Below, piece after piece: positions 13,907 through 26,200 of a DNA stretch of 64,000 bases. The stretch lies in the NCBI GenBank assembly GCA_013076295.1, contig RQOL01000532.1, forward strand, positions 2,480,001 through 2,544,000, in the 5' to 3' direction. Position numbers and translations under genes: made by a program. The DNA is from Sanderia malayensis (taxonomy: Eukaryota; Cnidaria; Scyphozoa; Semaeostomeae; Pelagiidae). The notes beneath the pieces are model-generated. The model was not told where the DNA came from, ran no database searches, and saw only the letters and a list, made by a program, of their open reading frames with translations. How positions within the stretch are numbered: position 1 is the first letter of the stretch; every line of letters starts with the position of its first letter.

Positions 13907-14965
13907 TCATAGTGAAAAATTAAGTAATGTTCTTCGACTTGATGTAGTGGTTGAACTATAACTTGATGACAGAATATCTCTCCTTCTAGCATCACAGAAC
14001 ATTTTATTTAGAACTCTTTTACAATGCTGTCTGAACTCTTTACTTTGAAATGAATATAGTATTGGATTGACGCAACTACTGAAGAAACCAAGTAGTATAC
14101 CAGCTTGAAATAAATTTGAATTCCAATGTATTTTGTGGAAATTCGCATATTGAAATAAGAAGTACATGACATTGTTAGGTGTCCAACAGACAAAAAAGGC
14201 AACTGAAGCAATGAATATTGTCCTTATTGTATTTCTTTTCCGTTTCATAATTTGCATACGTTGTTTTAAGTTGCTTCCTGCACCAAACGTAAACTTCAGA
14301 CTGCACTCAAATTTATCAAGGCACTTTTTGATACGAAAAAAATTCACAATAAACAGCAATGCAGGAATCATAAATTGAAGAGTAAAAGTGCAAGCATAAA
14401 CTGCATCTCTTATGGTATCATTTTTCCATTTGTATGAGCAATAATTTCCAATGACTGGTGACTTAGGATCGTATGTGATTCCTAAGATTGTTGGAATTTG
14501 AATAACCAAACCAATAACCCAGGACAAAATGATGCAAAATATCGTCTTCTTTGATACAGTTTTTAGCCGAGATAGCATTGGCCTATTCACTGCATTGTAT
14601 CTCTCAAAACTAATATAAACTAACAAGTAAATTGAGGCACCACCCAGCCAGAAAGGAATAAGATAGCCAGTTATGGACTTGCACATCGAAATACCTCTTG
14701 AACCACTTGGATGAGGATAAACTGCTGTAGACAGGACGTAAACAGGTAGGCCAATTACAGAAACGCAAAGGTCAGTGAATGCTAAGGCCATTAGATAAAT
14801 GTTGAAAGGCACAGAACGAAATTGTTCACCACTTTTCAATACAACGATGCACACTAATGAATTCCCAATCAATCCGACGATAAAAATAATACAATAAAAT
14901 GTAAGCTCCCATGTTTGCAATGGGAAATGAGCATTACTAATGGTATTATTACTTACAACATCCAT
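13907..14965 (-). CDS. class A (rhodopsin-like) G-protein-coupled receptor, peptide-receptor type, ligand unknown
   Basis: Intronless, 352 residues from ATG 14965. Seven hydrophobic segments are clear, with class A signatures in order: GNSLVC in TM1, LAFTD in TM2, a TM3 Cys (MCKSITGY) pairing with a loop-2 Cys (NYCSYKW), ERY in place of DRY at the end of TM3, CWTP in TM6 and NPILYSF in TM7. Two N-glycosylation sequons stand in the short N-terminus (NNTISN). The third loop is basic (KQRMQIMKRKRN) and the C-tail is Ser/Thr-rich (SSSYSSTTTSS), typical of arrestin-regulated receptors. It resembles neuropeptide/galanin-type receptors in general layout, but I cannot name the ligand. Only 338 bp separate its start from the stop of the Bcl-2-like gene upstream on the same strand. 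Single-exon GPCRs are common in cnidarians. Confidence 0.93.
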   Translation of the reverse strand: MDVVSNNTISNAHFPLQTWELTFYCIIFIVGLIGNSLVCIVVLKSGEQFRSVPFNIYLMALAFTDLCVSVIGLPVYVLSTAVYPHPSGSRGISMCKSITGYLIPFWLGGASIYLLVYISFERYNAVNRPMLSRLKTVSKKTIFCIILSWVIGLVIQIPTILGITYDPKSPVIGNYCSYKWKNDTIRDAVYACTFTLQFMIPALLFIVNFFRIKKCLDKFECSLKFTFGAGSNLKQRMQIMKRKRNTIRTIFIASVAFFVCWTPNNVMYFLFQYANFHKIHWNSNLFQAGILLGFFSSCVNPILYSFQSKEFRQHCKRVLNKMFCDARRRDILSSSYSSTTTSSRRTLLNFSL

Positions 14966-15303
14966 GTTATTATTGCGTCAACTCATACCAACCTCACTCA
15001 GCTATTGTCACGAGTTCTCAGTCTGGAAATGTAATTTCACTTTCACATCTCCACAACAGTGCAAACACACGTCATAAGGTAGTCACGAGAAAAACTCCAA
15101 GTAATATGAGTAGTTTCCTTCGTTTTGTTTAATACGAAAACGCAAGAACAAAAGCACAAAAGAAAAAGTCCCCAGGCTTACTGCAGTGTGAAAGGAAGTA
15201 CAATACAACTTAAAGAGTAATTCAAAATATAAAATACAACTTAATCATAATTGTGCTTGCCATTGGATAGATAAGAAATATGTAATGTTTAATGCAAGAT
15301 AGT

Positions 15304-16016
15304 TCAGTGTCTTGAAGTCAGGAAATATGTTGTTGCCCAAAGCCCACCAATAACCAGTGCATTTCTCCATAAATTACTCTTTGTTGACATTTTCTGGGAA
15401 AGTCCATCCTGTAGAAAAGCAAAAGTTTGGTTGATCAGTAAACTTGTATTAACTTCTCCAGTAAATAGTATTCAATGTTTATATATAAACAATAATAACT
15501 TACCCATCCGCCATTTGCATTAATCCACAACATGAGATTTTCATTGATATAATCAGTCAATAATTTTGCAACATCGACAACAAGTTGGGGTTTCTTTTGC
15601 TTCATGAAGTGACATGATACAACACCAGTAAATGTAAATAATGATACAATACGTCCCCAATTAATACCATCTTCCATGATCTCTCCAGCAATTGCAATAA
15701 ATGTTGCTCTCATATTCTGTTCAGTGATACACAGTTTAACAGGTAAACAGTCGAAAAACTGGTTATTTTTATCCTCCATTTCATGACACAGTTTTACAAT
15801 AAGTTTTTGTAAGTTGCCTGGATTGTTTGGTGGGATAAGAAAGTCTCTTGGAAGCCCTGCTAGCAATGAATGATCAAGTTTGCTTCTCAGATTATATGGC
15901 ACGTAATAATAAACCAGTTGATGTGTCGTATCACTCTCATTCTCTTGCATCTGGTTGTTACCTTTTATATTTATACATGATTGGAAATGTTTATTAAATG
16001 ACTCTAAAATCTCCAT
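15304..16016 (-). CDS. Bcl-2 family protein, multidomain, with C-terminal membrane anchor
   Basis: Two exons: 15504-16016 (ATG at 16016) and 15304-15408, joined in phase 0 across a GTAAGT...CTACAG intron, giving 205 residues. BH1 is seen as INWGRIVSLFTFTGVV and BH2 as WINANGGWDG; the intron sits exactly after the BH2 Gly-Gly-Trp, the position where many animal Bcl-2 genes are split. A weaker BH3-like helix is LQKLIVKLCHEMEDKN. The tail ALVIGGLWATTYFL flanked by basic residues is a typical outer-mitochondrial-membrane anchor. The WGR (BH1) and NGGW (BH2) motifs are of the pro-survival type, but Bax/Bak-type function cannot be excluded from sequence alone. Such proteins bind BH3 motifs to gate mitochondrial apoptosis, which makes the BH3 exon 5 kb downstream notable. 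Confidence 0.92.
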
Positions 16017-17291
16017 TTTTGTCCTTTCGTCCTTGACCTATGGAAAAATTTCATTTGTACAGTAATTAAACCAAAAATAAAGGATATTGTTATTTAATGG
16101 TGGTGTTTGTTAGCAACAATTGTATTTGCGTGAAATAATTCCTACTAAATGATCAGAGGACAGCAAAATCATATGACACAGATGATGGCAATGACGTCAA
16201 AACAAAAGAATTTTTCTTCCTTTAGCTTTGTGGTAATTTTTTTCTCTTATCATGTTCAGGGGTTGTTGAGAAATAAAAATAAAAATTAATGATCAAAATT
16301 ACTTTTGCTTTGCCTACGGTAAAATTCTTTGTTTGATCAGCTATTCAAATGACGAGACGTAACCATGAATGAAGGACTATTTCTCACTGCAGATGTATAA
16401 TTATCTTAACCTTTTCCTGTCTTACTTTACTACTACATTACATGGATCTTTTGTTATTTACAATATTTAAGAAGTTAACATTAATTTTCGGTGGGCTTAT
16501 TCGTTAAACAGTTGCTTCACTCGTTAAGTTTCACTTTCATTTTAACGTTTTCCGATTTAAAAGATATTGGCCTAAGCACCAAAATCATCATATAAAAATC
16601 TCTTCCGTCTGTATTTGGTATGACATTTTTCAGAAAAAATACACATTCGCGTGAGATTATAGCTATACATCTTTAAGAATAACATACCTTGTATAATACC
16701 ATTCATACAAAAGTCTCTGAAGGCATTTTTGGCTGGGATCTTCAAAAACTTGGTCCTCAACAAAGCAATTTTCCTGCCAGCAGGTAAATTACGCAAGGAA
16801 GAGAAATTTATGTGATAAAAAACTATTGTCATCCTCGCAATTTGATTGGCTGATCGAATTGTTGATCGACACATGATTGGCTCACATGAATGACGTAAGT
16901 TCGAAAACAGAAGAGCACGCTGTTAGCACAATCAATTGCGGTTTCCTACGTGCTTCTGGCCACAGGCCCTTAGGATCATGACGTTACCACAACAAGTTAC
17001 GTGCCCAGCCCAAGTACTTAAGCACAGAATATTCTGTGACTTAACTTAAGCATAAACAAGTTTGTGGAATATATATTGCATGTCGACATAAATTAAAATC
17101 TTGTGACAGAACTGACCATATTGCATGTCGACATAAATTAAAATCTTGTGACAGAACTGACCAACGCTCTTTCCGTGGAACAAGATTTGAACACAAATGG
17201 AACTTACAATGTTGCATCTATACAGTTAATCAGTGGAAAAAACAATTTTCCACTAATTAATAAGATACTAAAGTTAACAATGATAGATTGC
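16017..17291. other. intergenic between Bcl-2-like gene and COG5 3' end
   Basis: Upstream/promoter region of the Bcl-2-like gene and downstream region of COG5. A 100-codon minus frame at 16572-16874 shows no domain. The only structure seen is a 45-bp tandem duplication near 17073-17163. Confidence 0.35.
17073..17163. repeat. 45-bp tandem duplication
   Basis: The sequence beginning 'atattgcatgtcgacataaa' and ending 'gacagaactgacca' occurs twice head to tail with a period of 45 bp and no visible differences, indicating a recent event. Confidence 0.9.
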
Positions 17292-20200
17292 CTAATTTTT
17301 CAATGCATTCGCAAGTAGGTGGAGCATCAACTTGTATGCTTCCACTTGACCATCTCGTGATTTATCATATGTTGGATGACTTTTAGCATATGAGTCACAT
17401 GTATTTTGAATTAATTTTAAGATGTCACTTTCATTCGAATGTCCATCTAGCCATTGTGAATATTCAGAAAGAGTCCAACCAGCGACCTGAAAAAATGAAA
17501 AAAAAATGCATTAATCTTAACGAGCGGCCAGACATAATCATGTAGTGATATTGCTAACAGAAACTGCAATTGCAATGCAATGTAAAGGCCTGGTTACACT
17601 ATAGATAATGAATTAGATATTCCCCCAGACATACCACAAATAACCTGTCTGATAGATATCTTCGTGTGTAACACAACGCAAGATATCTAAATTCCAATTA
17701 GCGGCAAGAAGCAAACTGTCAAATCGTGCTGTGAAATCTTGATGAATAAAATCAAAACTTTTTGATTTTATTCATCAAGATTTTCCCAGCATGATGTGTC
17801 AAATCGTGAGACAAACACACACCGACTGTCTCGCGTTGAATTCCTTGGCAATTTTGGAAACAAAAAGCATTACAAACAGTTTATAATTGATTCTGAACAA
17901 TAAAATTGACGCACAGAGTAGATTCACAAACTAGGTCATTGAAAATGGAAGCTGATAATTCTTTTGACATGAATTTACTTTATTATAACATGAAATTTCC
18001 ATCCTCGCGCATATTTTTGCATTGGGCAAAAATGCTGTACAACTTGAGGAATGGCGCACCCCACAAAAAGTGACTGGAGAAATGTATGAAATGTATGATA
18101 AGATGTTTTAAATGTTCTTTTACGTAAATACCTCATGGTTTGTCACTTTTCTCGCTGGTTATAGTTGAGTCATGATGCTTTAACTGTATTATCTAAATTA
18201 TTATCTAAATGGCGCGTATACACTACAAGATAATCGTTTCCGTTTTTAGCGTTTCTAAATTGGGAATATCTAATTCATTATCTACAGTGTAACCAGGCCT
18301 TAATACAATAACTGCAATGCAATAATATGGTACAATGATATAGTGGTATGGTATAGCATGCCGACATGCAATAGCACTGTAGCTATTTAGTGTAGCTAAT
18401 GGAGAAGATGCTATTTCTATGTGTACATCAATGGATTTCGTCTTGTAGTTTTACATAGAGCTTGCTGATCCCAAAAACTAAAATTGATAATGGAGCCCAA
18501 ATTTACTTCCAGCAGCTCAAATTGTTGGTAAATATGGAAGGATCAAGGTTTCGTTTCACCTCATCAGCATGTTTTGCAAGCAATGCTACTCATGTATCAA
18601 TCGTTTTCGTCCTTCAACCGAGATGGAAAAAGAGAAAAGGTTCAAAATGAATTTTTTTACTTACGATGTGTGGTGGCTTTAAGTCTAATGATGTTTTCGT
18701 AAATAGAAAATGAAGAACAACATGGTGAGGTAGCGTGTCGCCAATGGCTGGATTTTTTTTAATTTCTTCTAATGATTGAAAGACAAGAGGCCTGCATATC
18801 GTAAAAATGGAAAAAAAGTTATGAAAGTAATAATTGTTATAATTTATTATGTTTCAAATAAATGAAAATAGAATGGTGAATGAAAAAGATTAAATTACCT
18901 AAACGCTCGCAACAGTTTGTAAGCAGAGCCGAGGTCTGCAATTCTTTTGCAAAATGGAGAAACAGCAAGCTCCATCTATATTAAAATGACAGGAGTGATA
19001 ATGCATGACAAAACAATAACTATAACCACACACGATAATAAACTATATTTAATTGTTATGGTCATATTGAAAATGAAGATAAATATGTAAATTAACCTGC
19101 GCCATGTCTCCAGCCAGTTTCAATTTGCCAGATTCACTTATTGTGTGTAATAAACTTGCATGCCTGACAAACAGAACAAGTAAACGTGCAGCTACTGGTT
19201 GTAAGGCGTGTTCAACAAGGTCTTTGTCTTCATATAACGAGAAATAATCACCATGAACCCTTGCAACGAATTCCTGCAAAAGAATAAAACTTTCTCAAGT
19301 ATAGTAGTTTGTACAGTCATGAATGCAAGCATGAAGATTAGACAGATGGATAAGAAATTGGTGAAACAAATAGGTGTAAAAGTCAGGTATGAAGTGAAGT
19401 GAAGTTCTTGGCTGGAATAAATACTGCGTCAACTGGAAACCTGGATATCCTTGACGTAATTGGAGCAAGGTGTTTCATCAATTGGATCCATGTTGGTTTG
19501 CTTTAGATTTCTGAAAAATAGCAAAATGTTATTTTGAAAACAATGTAATTTTCAAGGATGAACTTAACGATAACGAACAACAGTGCATAATTAGCCAGAA
19601 ATTTTGACAACCAGATCTTGCATTTCATAGGATAAATGAATGAAAAATAAAACATAATGGAAAAAATTCATTATTAATTGATGAAGGTGACTGTGCAATC
19701 TATGGGCATGATTGAAGCAAATTTCTTGCCAGTATTCATAAAAACATAACAATTATTGAAATGAATATCAACACAGCTAGAGTATTAAAAATAGTCCCAT
19801 TTCTATTTCAACATTGAATACAAACACAGTGTGACAATATGGAATAAAAGAATTGGTCATTTTTCAGTCTGCTGCATGGAACAATGAAAAACCATCCTTT
19901 CATTGTCTATTGTACATTACTCTGTGATCAGCCTAGTGGGTTTTAAACATTAGGAAGAAAAGGAATTGTTAGCATTACGGTTAATAGCATTGTCATTGTA
20001 TACTTGCTTAAAAGCCAGTCTCATATGGACTATAATGTTCTTCACTATTCTATCAAACTTCGAGAAAGTATAGCTATAATGCTGTTGTTCAATACTTCAA
20101 GGAGAAGATGATCGCGTATCGAGGAATTGCTTTGAAAGATTTTCTGTGAGTTCAAATACCTTTATATTCTTGTTTTTTATAACCTCATAGCAGTGTCGCT

Positions 20201-23200
20201 CTATACACAAGAAGGTGAAAAGGTGAACTTACTCTGAGAAGTCTTCTGCATGAATTCGTGTCACTCTGTTCTCCAGCGAGCTTGAAATCGCCTTTACCAG
20301 TGGCTCCAAAATGCTTTCATTTAATTCGTTAATAGTCTGGAAAAAATTGAAATTACCATCACTGGAAGTAAGAAAAGTATTGAATGAAACAAACAGTAGA
20401 ATATCAAAGTCTTGAAAGTTAAAATAAATGAAAATAAAATGAAATTTCACACATTTATTGCAGCTTGTAATGCTTCCAAAACAGCAACAGACGATTCTTG
20501 TAAATTATCAAGCATCTAAAAACAAAAATGAAACAGCTTGAAATACATAAACAAACATATATGATAAGCAAATATAACAAAACATAATATATAAGTTATA
20601 CAAAAATTAATTTATTTGTTTAACAGATTTCCATTATCATGTCGATCCAAAAACCCAGTTCAAAACACAACAATCTATGATTTGCCACCAAGTGGTTGGA
20701 AAAAATGTGACGTCATAGCTTGAAACTATCACTTTCTGACAAATACATTTGGCTAAAAAGATTCACCCCATATTATCCGCATAAGCCCTGAACAGGGTGA
20801 GAGCAAGGGATAGTCCCCTAGAATTCTATTGGGGTAGCTCAACTGCTGTATCAATATTATAATGTAGCACAATAGTATAATGATTGACTGAACAGCTCAA
20901 TGCTCCTGCGCATGATGACTATCTTTAAAGACTGCTACTCCTCCGCAGATCCACTTATTATCCATCTGCCTTCCATGGGAGGTGGCTCAATCATCCATAA
21001 TATCATTACTTGATAGGCGTAATAAAAATTAGCATGAAGAATATTTTTATGTAAGTTTCAATATCGACCCCTCCTAGAAAAAATTATATTCGCCGCCTGT
21101 AAGCATCTGTAAAAATTGAATGTAACACTACTATGACAAAGTGGTCCGATTCATACGAACCAAACTACTGGAATTGTAGACCATGGACTTTGATATTCCC
21201 CAGTTTATAGTGAGAAAATGATGGCGACGTAGTTTGGGGCCATTTTCGAATTCCTGGCTTACATATTTGGAACAATAGCGTGAGTGAAGACGTGGAGAGA
21301 AAGATAATAAACCTAAAAAAGACTCACCTGTTTCAAGCCACAACTGAGCTGATATAAAGAATTGCAAACATCTGCATTGAGAATCTGTGCATTGGTCAAT
21401 CCACCGCTGAGCTGACATGCTTCCATTCCAGTTGTAAGCTTCAAAAGAAGAACATGATAATGATAGATAAAGTACAGAATTGCAAGAAATGCATATGCAT
21501 GTTTGGTAATAACATAAAACAGAATTGAAATGCAGACGGTGTTGTTTACATTGTTGAGAAGTGTGCAAATCATCAACAGTCTCTGGAAGGTCTTAAAACT
21601 GTCAAAATATTAGCTACTTAACAATGTTCTTAAGATTAATAATGTCTTATGCAGATCAGTTAAATGATAGAAGTTGATAAAATATTTATATCTCTTGAAA
21701 CGATACCTCGTTCTATAGTTGAGCTGAGCAGCAAAAAATAAAACAAAATCAATGGAAAATAATTTAATGTTGTGGAGCAAAGCACATCAAAATGAATGCT
21801 TTGCGGGATAGAAATATGCTCGTATGTTGAGATGAAAGCTGTGTAAACCAATTGCTGTTTCAGCGATAAACAAATGAGACAATCAGATTTGTGCAGAGGA
21901 AATTGCCTTAACCTAATTGCAAAACATACATTTAATTCATGGACCAATTGAACTAGCTCCGATGACAACAAAGAAAAGTTTATAAATAAATATATATTCG
22001 GCATTGTAAAGTACTGGCAGAGTCCAACTTTCTAAATGGATGGATTAATTTAAGGATTGTGCCTTATCCAAAAGGATTGTTAGAATTAATTAACAAACAG
22101 CGCTTCGGATATCTTTGAAGAAGAAAGATGAGTTAAAACATGGTGAGATTGCAAGAAAGACTATTTGAACAAGTAGCAGGAACGTCTTTTTTATTAGAAA
22201 GAAAGGAATGATAAACAACACTTTCGTATTTCAATACACGGAGGAAATTGTGAACGCAGTTGTAAAATGAAAATACATTGAAACGATGAAAAGAGAAGCA
22301 TTTGATGTTCTTACTTCTGTGTAACAAATTGTTGAAGCAGAACAAACTGCTGGCTTAATAATAATTGCCACTGCTGCTGTTAACAAATGCTACGTTGTAC
22401 ACGATATTATACTTTTAAAAGACGATATCATTGTTTAAACAGACATCTCACTACCCGAATTAGAAGTTGTTCAAGAGTTGGCCACAATCTAAAGACGTTG
22501 AGAAAAAATCAAATATTTAACAATATTCCTGCAAGGTGATGGTACAAATGATTAAGAAAGCTATATCCAGACAAGAATAGAGTATATCAAGGATATAATG
22601 AACATGGGAAAATGATCAATAAAGTGCACATGTGACTTTGTGTGGATTAAAATGAAGATATGAAAAAGAGGACATAGAATTAAAGTAGAACATCGTACGA
22701 GAAAGTAGACAGGAGTAGCGAGTTTCACTTTGAAAATAAGTCGGCTATGGTGCGTAATACAACCGGCATAATGTCAAATTGTGGCCATGTTTCACAGTTA
22801 TTCGACATCAATGCATTGTATTTAAATGCATTGTGATATTTTCTCCTCACTACGTATCTTTCTATATACAGATGCAATGAAATATATGGATGAATAGAAA
22901 GAAATTTCCCCAAGCACAATGTTGAAAGAAGTTGCAATGGAAGACGAAACCTACTGTAAGTATAGACTTGGCATTAACTTATTTATATTTTGTTTTGTTT
23001 GTATTTGAATGATAAAGAACAAGGAGCAGAGTGGAGAAAATAATACTCACTTAAATTCGTAACAAATACTATTGATGTTGGCGACAATTCCTTGTCGCAC
23101 CTATTCCACCCATGTAGGTTCTATTCCAAAGTTTGCAATTGATGGTGCAACAAAATAATGAAAAGGATATATTTCCAGCAGCAATTGACAAATGCGTGCG

Positions 23201-26200
23201 AGTAGCTATAAATAGCAAGTGCAGGCTCGAGTGCTAAATTAACAGGTTTGTGGTGACTAGGGAAGAAAATCACACATGCAGGTAAGCTAACAAATAAAAA
23301 AGGAATTTGATTCAGATGAGCAGCAACACCTGCTAAGTTAATTTCAATTGATTGATTAAGTAAGGTTTGTTGATGAAAGAAGCTGAGAAAAAAGAGAAAA
23401 GGATAGAGGAAATCAGCTGTAAAATGATGTTAAGGATGATCTGAGAAGCAGGCAGGCAAATTGAATCTGGTCATCAAGGTAAATTGATGGTCAGGGAGAT
23501 GCATTTGTAATAAACAAGCTTGTGGCATGGTGCCAAATAGGTAAAATTCTTCAACTTGGAAGAAAGATAAAAGTGTACAGAGCAGAGGATAAAAACAGGT
23601 CGGAAAAACATTAAAGTAAAAATAGAACTAAGAAATAATCATACATACTCAAGGCTTTACACCTTAACACTGATAATCTCGATGAAAAATGCAAATAAAA
23701 GTGGGGGAAAAAATTGAAAAGGAGATCAGCTGTCATGCTTAAAGTCGAGTATTTCATTGTTGAATAAACAGCATGTTGATTGCAAAGTTGACAAATAAAC
23801 GAGTTGGTTGAAAGGAGGTTTGGTTTTTATTGGAGGTGGTTACGCCTAGAGAAAAACAATTCCATTTAGAGACAAAATCATCCAGCGTAAATAACAACAG
23901 CAAGCAACGAAAAACCTGATTAATTTGTAAGTCAACAAAAATGCCACTTGCATGAAAAGAGAGAAGAAATAAACCATTAGCATAGATAGAAGAGAAATAA
24001 TTAATAAACATATCATAACATAAAAGTTAAGCAAAAAGTCAAGAAGTTGGTCATGCAAGCTAGCTATCTGAAAGATGTTTTAAAACGAAAAACTACATTA
24101 AACGATCCTGAAAGCTTATATGATGGAACAAACTTTTGGAGATCAGTCAGCGCAGAGCAAGGTAAAAGTGTATAAAGTATATTCAATGATTTACGAAATC
24201 TTAGATCCATCTGTAACAAACTATGAACCAAGACACCCCCGGGTCAGGTCAAGATACCTATTCAATTCAGATACTAACTTTGAATCTCAAAGACGATCTC
24301 AACCATAGCTGCAAAGCTATGATGCGTCACTTAAACCCAAATATCTTTACACAATGTACATCTCTTGACATTCAATGCAATCTAGCCAATCAAGAGACAA
24401 TACAATCACCAAGTCACTTCAATTCGCTCTACTCTATAATATTCTAAGGATGCAAATTTTATTGTCAATTAGCATGTTTTAATTCTAGTAGTATTGAAGA
24501 TTGAATCATGATTTCAAATGATTAGTCTATCAAACGTCATGGCAGATTCAATCTGAATTAAGATATTCGTAAAATAGAAAGAATTTACAAGGAGCTTGTT
24601 ATAGTCACGTAAAATAAAAGTAGTGTTTTTCTTAACAAGCTTTTACATACAGAAGAAGTTTGTTGTTGTTCAGTGATGAGTATTTTGAAAATTCTCCATG
24701 CTTCTGAGAGAAATTAATTTTGTAGGAACTAATCAGAAAAAACGAAGCTGTTTAGCGGTGTGCTTTCAAAAAAACATCTGCTTTAACTCACAGTTGGAAA
24801 TAAATCAAAAAAACTTTACAAAACAGCAGATATGCTTGTATATTATACTTTGTTTTATGAATTGATGCGCCAAATAATAACGGTAAAGAAAAAAAGGAGC
24901 TTATTATTACTAGGTCATGGCCGTCATCCAGAAAGCAATGGATTTTAATACCTCTTTGTGTCTGTAAAAAACTCGAGTTTCTAGAAGTAAGGGATCAAGA
25001 CTAGATTGGATTTCCTGAGATGAATACCAGGCGAAAGTCCTCTAGTCTCGACTCAACATTGGCTCAAGTCATGGATACATATTCAAACACTTTCGTGTTA
25101 AAACCATGGATATTATTAGCAAATCATAGCACTTAAAACTAACAACATTTCAGCTGCGCATGTAATTAAACAATAGCCGATGCAAGCGAGAAGCCATCTG
25201 ATTAATTTGATCACTTAAAAATGTTTCATTACAAAAACAAATAGGTAATCGAGTTATCTTAACGACTCAAAAAGCTTCAACTCAAATTATAAAGTGAGAT
25301 CTTTCGAGTCATCATATTTATCAAGAAATATTCTCCTACGCATTGGAGTTTATAAACAAAGACTGCTATTTAATTAAGAGAATCATAAAAGAGTTTATTA
25401 AATTATGAAGACAGTAGAACATGTGCCAGCTGTTAAATGAAATTTGAAGTGTTCATAAGGATTCAGATAAGGTAACCATTGAAAAAGAAAGTACCTGCCA
25501 TGCCAACCAGCACCACAGCAAAAGGGAAAAAGAGATGATATCGATCAACGTGCTTCTTAACTAAAATTAGATTCTCAAGCAAAAGAAGCTTAGCAGCTCA
25601 AACGCATTCGGTGAAGAATTTCGACAATCGGAAGCCGGTCAGGTTAAGGAATATGAAGTAGAAAGAAAGGTTATTATTCGCATTTAAAATAAAATCTCTC
25701 AAGGAGAAGAAGCTATGGCTATGTTATTTAACAAGAGCATTTAAACGCGATTAACAAAGAAGGAATGAAAAGAAAAGACATTGAGGTTAGAACGAGTCGA
25801 AATAAAACTGCATTGTAAAAGAAAGAATTTCTGTAGATTTCAAATGCAAAAGAAGACTAAATTACGTGGAAGAATAACATAAAAATAAACATTGCAAGAT
25901 ATTCTCCAAAAATTTGTGTTTGCTTGCAAAGTTTGTTAACAGGTTGCTGTCAGAAGGGTTGATGGGCTGGTTTGAGACACAACTTCTTGTCGACGATCAG
26001 GTCTTGCAATGGAAATTGAAGCAGAAATAGAGCAAAATCATAACATTAGCGTTGATTCTGGACACATCCAGCGCTAGAATAAAACACCAACTCGGATAAT
26101 TCCAGCAAGATCTCTTCAAAAGAGGTCTGACAATTTCCCAAGAGACATCCCTCAAAAACGTTTATGTAGCTAACTTCTACAAATGATAAATATCATATTT

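Noticed and set aside
24120..24447. Two overlapping plus frames in the COG5 giant intron
   Set aside because: No homology, different registers, not linked by splice sites to the K2P gene.
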